Assembly: GCA_944388395.1 (NCBI GenBank)
Contig: CALXIP010000021.1
Span: 1-32,436, forward strand
Origin: an uncultured Ruthenibacterium sp.
GTDB lineage: Bacteria > Bacillota > Clostridia > Oscillospirales > Ruminococcaceae
Direction of reading: 5' to 3'
Length of the DNA: 32,436 nt
Made by a program: the position numbers and the translations under genes
Notes under the pieces: generated by a model
Told to the model about the DNA's origin: nothing
The model's input: only the letters and a program-made list of their open reading frames with translations
Database searches by the model: none
Part shown: piece after piece, positions 6,392-14,425 of the stretch
Position numbering within the stretch: the first letter of the stretch is position 1
Layout of the letters: each line of letters opens with the position of its first letter

Positions 6392-8503
6392 TTATGAATA
6401 GAGCACCAAAATCCACTGGTCCACAAACCGCCTCAGTGCACCAGAACCTGCACGGCGACGACGGACGCACTGCTGCAAGATGGTTTTCATCTCTTCCAAT
6501 TCCTGCAAACTGAGCCCCTGTCGGCTGAACACTGCTTTTTCCGCCAATTCTTTTGCCCGTTGGGGCGGTTTTGCAGTAATTCGCCTCAGTTGTTTCCAAA
6601 CGGCAACCGATGCGCGGCGGCTGTTTTTTTGATTTTGTCTCTTATTGCGCTGTCGAAGAATCCATTCGCGTCGAAGCCAGCCCAAGACCATTGTTCCGAA
6701 CACAACCAGCAGAACGGTCAGCAATTCTCTCGGGATTTCCGCAGACTCCGTTTCGGTTTGTGGCTGCGCCGGAGAACTCTCAGCAGGAGAGCCGATCTCT
6801 GACACTCCCTGCGAGGGCGGATTTTCCGGTGCGGAAGCCGCCGGTGGCTCCGGCTCAGATTCAGACACTATTTGAGATTGATTTGTCTGCAAAACATTCT
6901 GCGAATATCCGGGCGTCGCCTCAATGGGAATCCAGCCGACTCCCGCCTCATAGTACTCCACCCAGGCATGCGCATTCTCATCCTTCACATCCGCCTGTCC
7001 GTTTTTTACCGTAACGAGATATCCATTGACGTAGCGGGCCGGCACTCCCATTGCACGCAGCGTAACCGTGACCGCCGAGGCAAAATGTACGCAGTATCCC
7101 CGCTGAGAGTGCGTCAAAAAGTATACAACAAAATCCTCATTCTCCGGCTGATAAGGCGTTTGCGAATCGTATCGTTTGTCCTCTTGAACAAAGCGGACTG
7201 CTTCCTGTGCCAGCCAGGAAGGTTCCATCTCGGAAGAAAGGCCCGCCTCCCGGGCCAGTCTGCCGACCGTTTGAGCAGTATCCTCCGGCAACGCCAAATA
7301 ATTCTCTTCCACATAGGCATCATACATCGCCGTATCCGCATGGAGCAGCAGAAAATCAACCGACTGCTGCGGCAGGAACTGCACACTCCAGGAAGTCCGC
7401 CCCGCGCGTGCAAAACCGCCATCGGATGTGCTGCGCGCCCCATCCGCATCAAAGGTCCAGTAAGGAGTATACAGCAGGTTGGTTTTATCCTTTTCCGAGG
7501 TAATGGTCATTTGAGCTGTTGTCCCCGAACCGGATTCCGCCAGCATCATCCCGGGCCACAGCAACACTTCCCCCAGCTGCGCATCGGACAGCGGTTTGTC
7601 CCAGCGTGTCCCGGTATAGTCTCCCCTTGCCTCTCCCCGCAAATAATATGTCCCGTCTGCTGTACAGGTCACTTTCAGCATGGTTTGTCCCGTATAGACC
7701 CGTGGTCCCGCCTGCTCCAAATTGGTCCATTCGAACACCGGAACTTTCGAGGTGACTCCCAGCTGCAGAGGCGACTTGCCCTCTGCAGCGCGCGTTGCCC
7801 ATGTGCTGACGGTCTTTTGAATTTCCAGCGCCCAGGAAGGCGGCTCCTTTTTTTCATGCGGAATCACCCACAGCAGGCCGCCTAAAAGAACTAGCACAAC
7901 CGGCATGAGCATCCAGACTGTTTTTGCCGCACGCACTGGATCGACACGTCTGAAAACCTGCGAAAAGAGCATCAGAACCCAAAACAGCATCACCGACAGC
8001 AACGGAAGATCCGCCGCGACCTGCGTCACCACCAGCGGCAGGCAGAAGCCGGGCAGCGTGACCAGCAGGCTCGCGGCAAAAGAACGCCACACCAGCACCG
8101 TCACAGCCAAAAGCAACGCAGTCACGGACGCCATCATTCCCAAAAAGAATTGAAGAGCTTCGCGGGATGCCCTCATAAACAGGACAGGAACATTGGCAAA
8201 CCAAACATGGTAGTCCGATGTCACCTCATAAACAAATCCGCAAAAACCTTCTCTAAAAGAGGTATGTCCTACAAGCAGTATCGTCGCCCAGACGCCCCAC
8301 AACAGGAGCATCCATCTTCCTCTTTTGCGGCCGAAACTCAAAAGCGCAGTGGCCAGACACGCCGTACCGCTTCCCATCGCCACCGGCAACCAGCCAGATT
8401 CCATTCCAAATCCGCTGCTGGCGGACAGAACCGCGCCTACAGCGCCCAAGTTCAGCAAAAGCGCATTGGTGAGGAAAAGAAAGAAGCGTTCCCCCTGTTT
8501 CAT
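6392..8503 (-). CDS. Transglutaminase-like membrane protein (TgpA-type)
   Basis: A 703-aa envelope protein. The N-terminal ~200 residues hold several membrane helices, followed by an extracytoplasmic region and a transglutaminase core with Cys471 (GYCVHFASA), His512 (NAHAWVEYY) and a Glu528 (PIEATPG) in the position of the third catalytic residue. A Ser/Pro/Glu-rich linker, one further membrane helix (VLLVVFGTMVLGW) and a basic cytoplasmic tail follow. This matches the DUF3488/TgpA-like architecture that is commonly linked to MoxR and DUF58 proteins. The ATG at 8503 overlaps the DUF58 stop by ATGA, so translation is probably coupled. The substrate is unknown; peptide or protein crosslinking or proteolysis at the cell surface is possible. 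Confidence 0.9.
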   Translation of the reverse strand: MKQGERFFLFLTNALLLNLGAVGAVLSASSGFGMESGWLPVAMGSGTACLATALLSFGRKRGRWMLLLWGVWATILLVGHTSFREGFCGFVYEVTSDYHVWFANVPVLFMRASREALQFFLGMMASVTALLLAVTVLVWRSFAASLLVTLPGFCLPLVVTQVAADLPLLSVMLFWVLMLFSQVFRRVDPVRAAKTVWMLMPVVLVLLGGLLWVIPHEKKEPPSWALEIQKTVSTWATRAAEGKSPLQLGVTSKVPVFEWTNLEQAGPRVYTGQTMLKVTCTADGTYYLRGEARGDYTGTRWDKPLSDAQLGEVLLWPGMMLAESGSGTTAQMTITSEKDKTNLLYTPYWTFDADGARSTSDGGFARAGRTSWSVQFLPQQSVDFLLLHADTAMYDAYVEENYLALPEDTAQTVGRLAREAGLSSEMEPSWLAQEAVRFVQEDKRYDSQTPYQPENEDFVVYFLTHSQRGYCVHFASAVTVTLRAMGVPARYVNGYLVTVKNGQADVKDENAHAWVEYYEAGVGWIPIEATPGYSQNVLQTNQSQIVSESEPEPPAASAPENPPSQGVSEIGSPAESSPAQPQTETESAEIPRELLTVLLVVFGTMVLGWLRREWILRQRNKRQNQKNSRRASVAVWKQLRRITAKPPQRAKELAEKAVFSRQGLSLQELEEMKTILQQCVRRRRAGSGALRRFVDQWILVLYS

Positions 8504-9480
8504 TCTGTACGCTCCTTTCGCCGCGGGCGGATCTCGTAGTACCAATCCACCTGCCCGGTAAAAGTTTGCGCCCGTTTGGCGCACGTCTCATCCGCCGGAG
8601 CATGAAGCAAAAACAGCAAAAGCTGCTCCAGATCCTCGCCCAACTCCAGCTGCGCGGCATATTTCTTTCCATCTCCCGCACAAGACCACACAATCAGATG
8701 CCGCACGCCCAAACGCAGCAGCCGCCGTGAAAGCCAATACAACTGGCCCAATACGCTGTCCATCTCTTCCGCATCCGGCGAGATGGAAAAGCTGAGGCTC
8801 GCATAAATGCTTCTGGGTTCCAGCGGTTCCCGCACAATCAAGTCCCCTGTTTGGGCAGATCTTTTCCAATGGACCATTCGCATCGGATCGCCCGGCCGGT
8901 ACTCTCTCAGCTCATAATCCTCAGCGGAGCCACCGTCTCGCTTGGGGACCATGGAGCGGCTGAGCGCCAAATCCGGCATTTGCGGCACTGGCTTGGGGCA
9001 TTCCGGCTGCGGAAGGACCGCCAATGTCACCGGGAGCGGCCTCTTCATACGAAACCGAAACAACCCCAGGAGGTCACAGCCCCACACCGACTCGACCGTG
9101 CATTGAAGAATCCCGCAATGAGTGGTATCCACCGCCCACAGAACCGGATCTTTTCCGCTGGCCCTCACAACACGTGCTTCTTTTTTCACTCCGCCCGGGT
9201 TACTGCAATTCACAACCGCAATTTTCCATTTTACAACGGGGAGAACGCCATGGGCTGTTACTCCTGTTTTCCAGAAGGTTTCGCGCCCGATCACAGTCTT
9301 GGACGGCGCAGAGAGCGTTGCGGTACATTTCCAAAACAGAGGCAAACTGTAAAGCAGCGATAAAACAGGGAGCAAAGCAGTCAAAATCAGAAAGAAAAAC
9401 GACAGATAGCCAAAATAGAAAGAGTAAAACAAAACTGCGCATACAACAACTGCGCCGTATGCGGCCCGATTGCGCCACAT
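8500..9480 (-). CDS. DUF58 domain membrane protein
   Basis: A 326-residue protein with two N-terminal membrane helices (residues about 8-47), then a beta-rich region and the diagnostic DUF58 segment starting YRPGDP at residue 194 and containing HWKRSAQTGDL. DUF58 proteins have a vWA-like fold and work with MoxR AAA+ ATPases, probably in metal-dependent assembly of envelope complexes; the exact role is unknown. The gene begins 1 nt after the MoxR stop codon and its own stop overlaps the transglutaminase start, so the three are a coupled module. Confidence 0.9.
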   Translation of the reverse strand: MWRNRAAYGAVVVCAVLFYSFYFGYLSFFFLILTALLPVLSLLYSLPLFWKCTATLSAPSKTVIGRETFWKTGVTAHGVLPVVKWKIAVVNCSNPGGVKKEARVVRASGKDPVLWAVDTTHCGILQCTVESVWGCDLLGLFRFRMKRPLPVTLAVLPQPECPKPVPQMPDLALSRSMVPKRDGGSAEDYELREYRPGDPMRMVHWKRSAQTGDLIVREPLEPRSIYASLSFSISPDAEEMDSVLGQLYWLSRRLLRLGVRHLIVWSCAGDGKKYAAQLELGEDLEQLLLFLLHAPADETCAKRAQTFTGQVDWYYEIRPRRKERTE

Positions 9481-9481
9481 A

Positions 9482-10399
9482 TCAGCGAATTTGCGGAGCT
9501 GATACTGTCCGCAAAATTTCTTTCAAAAGCGAATCTGCATTCTCCGCCTGCGGTGCAAGTCTCAAACGATGACCGATGGTACAGCAATAAACGCGCTGCA
9601 CATCTGCCGGAGTCACATAATCGCGTCCGCGCAAAAACGCAGAAGCCCTGGCCATCTGCGCCAACGCCACCGTGGCGCGCGGGCTTGCCCCCTGCAGAAT
9701 ATCCGCGTGCTCCCGGGTGGCTGCATTCAATTCCACAATATACCGCAGCACCGAATCGCTGATATACAGTGTCCTCACTTCTTTTCGCAACGCCAGCAAT
9801 TCACGCCGATCCATCACCTGCTGTACATTTTTTAAAAGTGCGCCCTTCTGCTTGCGGCGAAGAAGTTCCAATTCCGCATCCGCGCTGGGGTACCCCAGCG
9901 AAAGGCGCACCATAAAACGATCCATCTGCGAATCCGGAAGCAGTTGCGTACCGGAAGCCCCGGTTGGGTTTTGCGTTGCAATGACCACAAAGGGACGCGG
10001 CACCGCATGGGTCACGCCGTCCACGGTAACCTGTTTTTCCTCCATGGCCTCCAAAAGTGCCGACTGCGTGCGCGCGGTGGCACGGTTGAGTTCATCGGCC
10101 AAAAACAGGTTGCACAGCACTGCTCCCGGCTGATACTCCATCTCGCCGGTCTCCTTGCGATAGATGGAAAACCCGGTGATATCAGAAGGCAGCACATCCG
10201 GCGTAAATTGCATACGCCTGCAGTCCAGTGCAAGTGCCCGTGCAAACGCAAGCGCCAGCGTAGTTTTGCCCACGCCCGGCACATCTTCCAGCAAAATATG
10301 GCCGCCCGCAAGAATCGCCATCAGCGACTGGACGATCACATCGTCTTTCCCCACTACGGCTTTTTTCACTTCTTCCACAATTTGAACCGTCTTACTCAT
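9482..10399 (-). CDS. MoxR-family AAA+ ATPase
   Basis: A 305-aa ATPase with Walker A DVPGVGKTT (39-47), Walker B LFLADE (98-103), a sensor-1 ATQNP motif and an Arg-rich lid helix with SPRA. The MoxR family acts as chaperone-like ATPases that mature or activate partner proteins, usually DUF58/vWA proteins encoded next to them, as here. Cytoplasmic. It follows the small membrane protein gene by 10 nt. Confidence 0.93.
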   Translation of the reverse strand: MSKTVQIVEEVKKAVVGKDDVIVQSLMAILAGGHILLEDVPGVGKTTLALAFARALALDCRRMQFTPDVLPSDITGFSIYRKETGEMEYQPGAVLCNLFLADELNRATARTQSALLEAMEEKQVTVDGVTHAVPRPFVVIATQNPTGASGTQLLPDSQMDRFMVRLSLGYPSADAELELLRRKQKGALLKNVQQVMDRRELLALRKEVRTLYISDSVLRYIVELNAATREHADILQGASPRATVALAQMARASAFLRGRDYVTPADVQRVYCCTIGHRLRLAPQAENADSLLKEILRTVSAPQIR

Positions 10400-10409
10400 A
10401 GACCTCTCC

Positions 10410-10916
10410 TCAAATCAGCCAATTGAGCGGAACGAAAAAGAAATACGGCGCAGTCGCTGCCGCAAGAACCAAAGACAGGCGCCGTTTGGTTGCATCCGGA
10501 AGCGCCTGTTTCTGAAATGTGAAGCGGCGATTGAGAACATAAATCACACATGCTGAAGCAATGACCGCCAGAGCAGTGGCGAGCAGAGCCGCCGGATGCT
10601 GCCACGGATCGACCATAAAAGCCTCCAGAAAGGCCGCTTGCGTCTCCCCTTTTAAAAACAGCGACGCAGCGCCATACACAAGAGCCATCACACCCGCGCC
10701 GGCCAGATCCGCCAAAAAGCCAAACACCCAGACACGGAAAATGCTTTTTACGTAAAGCTCCTTTTTCTTTCTCAGCCGCATTGCCGCAACCGCAACCAGA
10801 AGGACCAGGCTGTCAAACACCCAGTTGACCGGCACGACCAAAAGCCAGGTGACCGGAAAAAACAGCAGCATCCACAGCGGAAAGAACACATTGTATAAGC
10901 GGGTCTTGTGTTTCAC
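10410..10916 (-). CDS. Unknown four-helix integral membrane protein
   Basis: I do not recognise this family. The 168-aa protein is very hydrophobic, with about four to five membrane segments: near residues 11-45, 60-86, 107-127 and 146-165. Basic connectors (RLRKKK, LNRRFTF) fit the cytoplasmic side. The GTG start overlaps the xpt stop as GTGA, with GGGGGAG close by, a coupling arrangement. Its place between a purine salvage gene and the MoxR module is the only functional hint. It is too short for a known nucleobase permease. Confidence 0.75.
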   Translation of the reverse strand: MKHKTRLYNVFFPLWMLLFFPVTWLLVVPVNWVFDSLVLLVAVAAMRLRKKKELYVKSIFRVWVFGFLADLAGAGVMALVYGAASLFLKGETQAAFLEAFMVDPWQHPAALLATALAVIASACVIYVLNRRFTFQKQALPDATKRRLSLVLAAATAPYFFFVPLNWLI

Positions 10917-11509
10917 TGCTCCCCCGCCTCCTTTGTTCGGAAGCGAATCAAACCTGTTTTTTCATCCATGGAATCTACAATCGCAAGGCTCTCCACCTGC
11001 ACGCCTGTTGCACGAATTCGGTCTCCGCCACGCTGAAAACCTTTTTCAATGGCGATTCCCACGCCTTCCACCACGGCTCCTGCGTCTTTCACCAAAGACA
11101 TCAATCCTTCCAGCGCACAGCCATTGGCCAAAAAATCGTCCAGAATCAACACGTGATCCTCTGGGCCAATGTATTTTCGAGATACGATCACTTCATATTC
11201 TCGTCCGTGCGTAAAAGAGTGAATCTGTGTAGCATACACCTCTCCGTCGATGTTGATGCTCTTGGCTTTCTTTGCAAAAACGACCGGCACATGAAAATGG
11301 CGCGCAGCAATACAGGCAATACCGATACCGGAAGCTTCAATCGTCAAAATTTTATTGATGGGTCTATTCGCAAAAAGGCGTTTCCACTCTTCAGCCATCG
11401 CATCAAACAAATCCACGTCCATTTGGTGGTTCAAAAAGCTGTCTACCTTTAATACTCCGCCGGCCTTGACAACGCCGTCTTTTTGGATTCTCTCCTCCAG
11501 TAATTTCAA
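10913..11509 (-). CDS. xpt: Xanthine phosphoribosyltransferase
   Basis: Converts xanthine and PRPP to XMP in purine salvage. The 198-aa protein aligns in plan with Bacillus Xpt (194 aa): N-terminal [12 protein letters not shown], the substrate region with IEASGIGIA, and the PRPP motif [10 protein letters not shown] with Asp124-Asp125. The cytoplasmic enzyme starts a five-gene unit whose remaining members are membrane/envelope genes. Firmicute xpt is often under a guanine riboswitch, but the short leader here (about 40 nt) has no room for one. Confidence 0.93.
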   Translation of the reverse strand: MKLLEERIQKDGVVKAGGVLKVDSFLNHQMDVDLFDAMAEEWKRLFANRPINKILTIEASGIGIACIAARHFHVPVVFAKKAKSINIDGEVYATQIHSFTHGREYEVIVSRKYIGPEDHVLILDDFLANGCALEGLMSLVKDAGAVVEGVGIAIEKGFQRGGDRIRATGVQVESLAIVDSMDEKTGLIRFRTKEAGEQ

Positions 11510-11550
11510 ACAAAATGCCTCCTCTTTTTCCTTCGCAGAGGGTTTTATTC

Positions 11551-11580
11551 AGTTTACCATAGAGGCCTGCTTCAATGCAA
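11551..11580 (-). promoter_or_regulatory. Promoter of the xpt-led operon
   Basis: On the - strand TTGCAT (11575-11580), an 18-base spacer and TAAACT (11551-11556), with an upstream TGG that gives an extended -10. The transcript would begin about 35-40 nt before the xpt start. Confidence 0.55.
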
Positions 11581-11625
11581 TCATTCTTCTCTCGCCATCG
11601 ACATTATCAGTGCCTGCAAAACAGA

Positions 11626-11652
11626 AAAAGCGTGCTTAAAAAGCACGCTTTT
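11626..11652 (-). terminator. Intrinsic terminator after 6-phosphofructokinase
   Basis: Perfect 12-bp stem AAAAGCGTGCTT/AAGCACGCTTTT with a 3-base loop; on the - strand a T run follows. It separates the pfk unit from the xpt promoter. Confidence 0.85.
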
Positions 11653-11656
11653 GGAC

Positions 11657-12733
11657 TTATCCCAACGAAACGCCCATTCTGCGGGCTACCGTCAGCATAT
11701 CGCAGGTTTCCGGGACCAGCTTGGTCTTTCCCGCAATATCTTTCAAAGGATTTTCGGTAACAATATTGTTCTTCATGGCAACTGCTACACCATAGTGGTC
11801 CGCCTCGACCAGCTTGGCTGCATGTGTGCCAAACTCAGTTGCCAAAACGCGGTCATACGCGGAAGGACTTCCGCCGCGCTGCATATGCCCCGGTACACAG
11901 ACACGGGTTTCGAATCCCGTCATCTGCTCGATTTGATGCGCAATTCGATTGGTAGCAGTTACCTCGCCCCGCTCCGCACGACGTGCTGCACGCTCCTTTT
12001 TCTTCATCCCGGCTTCCGTTACGTCGTAAACGCCTTCCGCCACCGCAAGAATGGAAAATGTCTTTCCCTGCTCGCTTCGCTTCTGAATTGCCGCGCAAAC
12101 ATTTTCAATGTTGTAAGGCAACTCCGGGATCAGGATAATATCCGCGCCGCCCGCAATACCGGAATACAACGTCAACCAGCCAGCCTTATTTCCCATCAGC
12201 TCAATCACCATGCAACGACGGTGGCTGGAAGCAGTCGTATGAATCCGGTCGATTACCTCTGTAGCAATGTCGACCGCCGTATGAAACCCGAATGTAACGT
12301 CGGTTCCGTAAATATCATTGTCGATGGTTTTCGGCAAACCGATAATGTTCAGGCCCTCTTCGCTCAAAAGATTTGCTGTTTTGTGCGTTCCGTTTCCGCC
12401 AAGACAAAGCAGGCAATCCAGCCGGGCATCTTTATAAGTCTTTTTCATGGCTGCCACTTTATCGACCTTGTCCTCTTCCACAACCTTCATCATTTTGAAC
12501 GGTGTGCGTTTGGTGCCAAGAATCGTACCGCCCACAGTCAGAATACCGGAAAATTCGTGCGGCTCCATTACGCGCCACTCGCCGGCAATCAGGCCCGCGT
12601 AGCCGTTGGCAATTCCGATGATTTCCACATCGTTGCCAAAGCGCTGGTACAACGCTTTTGCCGCTCCGCGAATGGTGGCGTTCAAACCCGGGCAATCCCC
12701 GCCTGACGTCAGAATTCCAACTCTCTTTTTCAT
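11657..12733 (-). CDS. pfkA: 6-phosphofructokinase, atypical (Lys-124 type)
   Basis: Phosphorylates fructose-6-phosphate to the 1,6-bisphosphate, the committed step of glycolysis. The 358-aa protein begins with the PFK motif GILTSGGDCPGLN and has GGNGT (112-116) and PKTIDND (134-140, catalytic Asp138). Gly115 matches the ATP-type residue (E. coli Gly104), while Lys135 matches the Lys seen in PPi-type and atypical group-III enzymes (E. coli Gly124). Asn114 replaces the usual Asp103. ATP use is therefore the more likely prediction, without classical allostery. A GGGAGGT site precedes the ATG. The upstream AEC gene ends 48 nt away with no terminator between, so the two may be cotranscribed. Confidence 0.9.
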   Translation of the reverse strand: MKKRVGILTSGGDCPGLNATIRGAAKALYQRFGNDVEIIGIANGYAGLIAGEWRVMEPHEFSGILTVGGTILGTKRTPFKMMKVVEEDKVDKVAAMKKTYKDARLDCLLCLGGNGTHKTANLLSEEGLNIIGLPKTIDNDIYGTDVTFGFHTAVDIATEVIDRIHTTASSHRRCMVIELMGNKAGWLTLYSGIAGGADIILIPELPYNIENVCAAIQKRSEQGKTFSILAVAEGVYDVTEAGMKKKERAARRAERGEVTATNRIAHQIEQMTGFETRVCVPGHMQRGGSPSAYDRVLATEFGTHAAKLVEADHYGVAVAMKNNIVTENPLKDIAGKTKLVPETCDMLTVARRMGVSLG

Positions 12734-12781
12734 TGAAAGACCTCCCTTGTTTATCGAAATCCCTGCACAAACAGACTGGCT

Positions 12782-13717
12782 TTATCCGCGCACAGGCATT
12801 GGAAGCAGAATCAACAGCAAAACCATAATGATAATGCTTACCACAATGCTGATGGAATTGATCACAGCAGCCATGGTTCCGTCACATCCGGCTTCTATCG
12901 TGATCATCGTTGCGCAGCTGGCCACCGGTGCCATTGTCATGACGACCAGCGTCCGAACGGGTTCCGGTGGAGCCGGCAGGAAAAACCACAACCCCGCCGC
13001 AAAGAGCCCACAGATCACATAACGCGTGACCAAGGTTGTCAAAATGAGCCCGTAGTCGCTTTTCGGGAGCTGCACTTCAAACAGAATGCCCACACAGAGC
13101 ATCGCCAAAAAGGCGTTTGCAGAACCCGCCATGGAGATCACATCCATCACAAGCGCAGGCGGCTGCCAATGCACAATACTGAAAACTACCATCAGGATAT
13201 ATGCCCAAATACTGGGTGTGGTAAACAGCTTGCGAAAAATATCTCCCAGCGTTACTTTTTTGCCACCCTGTTCCATTGCCTTCTGTGCCAGCGCAATGTT
13301 GGGGCCAAAGGTAAAAAGTGCGCTTCCGCCGTCGTACATTCCCATTGCCGCAAAGGCATCACTGCTCACAAGAGCCGACAAAAAAGGAATGGCAAAATTG
13401 CCGTTGTTGAAGGTGTTCACATTGAGAATCATCAAGCCGCGTTCCGGGCCAGGCCTTCCCTTTGAAAAAAAGAAACCGGCGCTCAACAGCAAAACGTTCA
13501 AAAGCATCGCGGACAGAAAAATAATTACAAAAGAGGAGTTAAAGGATGCGTTCGCCGCTCCTTTTAAAACAGCTGCCGGCAAAGTGACGTTCATAATCAG
13601 CGCAGACAAAAATCCCGCATCTTCCTTTTTCAATACACGAAGCCGCTTCAACGTGTATCCACCTGCCAAAACAACCAGATAAACCAGGCTGTTTTCCAGG
13701 GTTGTAAGTGTGTCCAT
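12782..13717 (-). CDS. AEC-family (auxin efflux carrier type) transporter
   Basis: A 311-aa membrane protein with about ten helices in two halves, matching the AEC/Mem_trans family of secondary carriers. The family motifs seen are the N-terminal half with ALIMNVTLPAAVLKG, the NVNTFNNGNFAIPF crossover-like segment and the C-terminal APVASCATM segment. Bacterial members carry malonate, malate or other organic acids; the substrate here is unknown. Lies upstream of the PFK gene on the same strand. A GGGGAG site precedes the ATG. Confidence 0.9.
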   Translation of the reverse strand: MDTLTTLENSLVYLVVLAGGYTLKRLRVLKKEDAGFLSALIMNVTLPAAVLKGAANASFNSSFVIIFLSAMLLNVLLLSAGFFFSKGRPGPERGLMILNVNTFNNGNFAIPFLSALVSSDAFAAMGMYDGGSALFTFGPNIALAQKAMEQGGKKVTLGDIFRKLFTTPSIWAYILMVVFSIVHWQPPALVMDVISMAGSANAFLAMLCVGILFEVQLPKSDYGLILTTLVTRYVICGLFAAGLWFFLPAPPEPVRTLVVMTMAPVASCATMITIEAGCDGTMAAVINSISIVVSIIIMVLLLILLPMPVRG

Positions 13718-13746
13718 GGTGTTGATCTCCCCTTAACTGCGGTTCT

Positions 13747-13755
13747 AGTATAGCA
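13747..13755 (-). promoter_or_regulatory. Extended -10 promoter for the AEC transporter gene
   Basis: On the - strand TGCTATACT, an extended -10 (hexamer 13747-13752), about 30 nt before the start codon. No good -35 is visible. Confidence 0.5.
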
Positions 13756-13797
13756 CAGGATTTCGGTCAGGTACAGCATTTCTGTGCCATAGAAAAT

Positions 13798-13832
13798 AAA
13801 AAAATCGCAGCAAACATTTCGTCTGCTGCGAT
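13798..13832 (-). terminator. Terminator of the tRNA unit
   Basis: 9-bp stem ATCGCAGCA/TGCTGCGAT (13804-13812 with 13824-13832). On the - strand it directly follows tRNA-Pro and is followed by seven T. Confidence 0.85.
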
Positions 13833-13833
13833 A

Positions 13834-13909
13834 TGGTCGGAGTATGGAGATTTGAACTCCAGGCCTCTTGGTCCCGAACCAAGCGCGCTACCATCTGCGC
13901 TATACCCCG
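13834..13909 (-). tRNA. tRNA-Pro (CGG)
   Basis: Full cloverleaf on the - strand: acceptor CGGGGTA/TACTCCG with one G-U pair, D arm GCGCAGATGGTAGCGC, anticodon arm CTTGG-TTCGGGA-CCAAG giving anticodon CGG, T arm TGGAG-TTCAAAT-CTCCA, discriminator A and an encoded CCA. It reads CCG codons. Confidence 0.93.
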
Positions 13910-13912
13910 AAA

Positions 13913-13938
13913 GAAAACGGCAGCTGATTGGCTGCCGT
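13913..13938 (-). terminator. Terminator-like hairpin between the two tRNA genes
   Basis: 8-bp perfect stem ACGGCAGC/GCTGCCGT (13917-13924 with 13931-13938). On the - strand it follows tRNA-Gln and is followed by TTTTCTTT, then by tRNA-Pro within a few bases. It could attenuate tRNA-Pro or act as a processing hairpin. Confidence 0.6.
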
Positions 13939-13941
13939 TCG

Positions 13942-14015
13942 TGGTTGCGGAAGAAGGATTCGAACCCTCACAATACGAGTCAGAGTCGCAGGTGCTACCA
14001 TTACACAATTCCGCA
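13942..14015 (-). tRNA. tRNA-Gln (CTG)
   Basis: Full cloverleaf on the - strand: acceptor TGCGGAA/TTCCGCA, anticodon loop CTCTGAC giving anticodon CTG, T arm with GGTTCGAATCC, discriminator A and an encoded CCA. It reads CAG codons. Confidence 0.93.
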
Positions 14016-14057
14016 TCGTGTCTCCGCTGATGTGTTTATCATTCAGAGCGCTTTATT

Positions 14058-14086
14058 ATTATATAAAGCAATCGAGAAAAAGTCAA
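14058..14086 (-). promoter_or_regulatory. Strong promoter of the tRNA-Gln/tRNA-Pro unit
   Basis: On the - strand TTGACT (14081-14086), a 17-base AT-rich spacer and TATAAT (14058-14063), about 43 bases before the tRNA-Gln 5' end. Confidence 0.85.
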
Positions 14087-14137
14087 CACCTTTTCGGCAA
14101 AAATTTCAAAAAAAATATTTTGCCTTCCCGATCGCAC

Positions 14138-14166
14138 TTGCATTTCATGTTCGTTTCCATTATGAT
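14138..14166 (+). promoter_or_regulatory. Promoter of the PC4-like/HD hydrolase pair
   Basis: TTGCAT (14138-14143), a 17-base spacer and TATGAT (14161-14166), 35 bases before the first start codon. It is divergent from the tRNA promoter. Confidence 0.6.
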
Positions 14167-14201
14167 ATGGTAAAAAGACGCATTTAGGATGGTGTAATAA
14201 C

Positions 14202-14423
14202 ATGGCAGAATTCAAGTACGAAATTACCGAGCGGATCGCAGTGCTCTCTCAAAGCCCCAACGGGTGGGAACGCCAGCTCAACATGGTCAGCTGGAACGAC
14301 CGTGAACCCAAATATGATATTCGTGACTGGGCTCCCGACAACAGCAAAATGGGAAAAGGGATCAGTCTTTCTCACGATGAGATTGCCATTTTGAAGGGCA
14401 TTCTGAACGAGCTTGAGATTTGA
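14202..14423 (+). CDS. YdbC-like PC4/Sub1-family ssDNA-binding protein
   Basis: A 73-residue protein resembling the bacterial YdbC family, which carries the PC4 (Sub1) single-strand DNA-binding fold. Visible family traits are an N-terminal beta strand with an ITERIAVL-type core, WNDREPKYDIRDW, then KMGKGISLS and a C-terminal helix. Probable roles are ssDNA binding in transcription or repair; no role is proven for the bacterial members as far as I know. An AGGATGG site precedes the ATG. The HD hydrolase starts 2 nt after its stop, so they share a transcript. Confidence 0.8.
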   Translation: MAEFKYEITERIAVLSQSPNGWERQLNMVSWNDREPKYDIRDWAPDNSKMGKGISLSHDEIAILKGILNELEI

Positions 14424-14425
14424 TT

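Noticed and set aside
11510-11580. Guanine riboswitch before xpt
   Set aside because: Known for xpt in Bacillus, but the leader is too short and has no purine-aptamer core.
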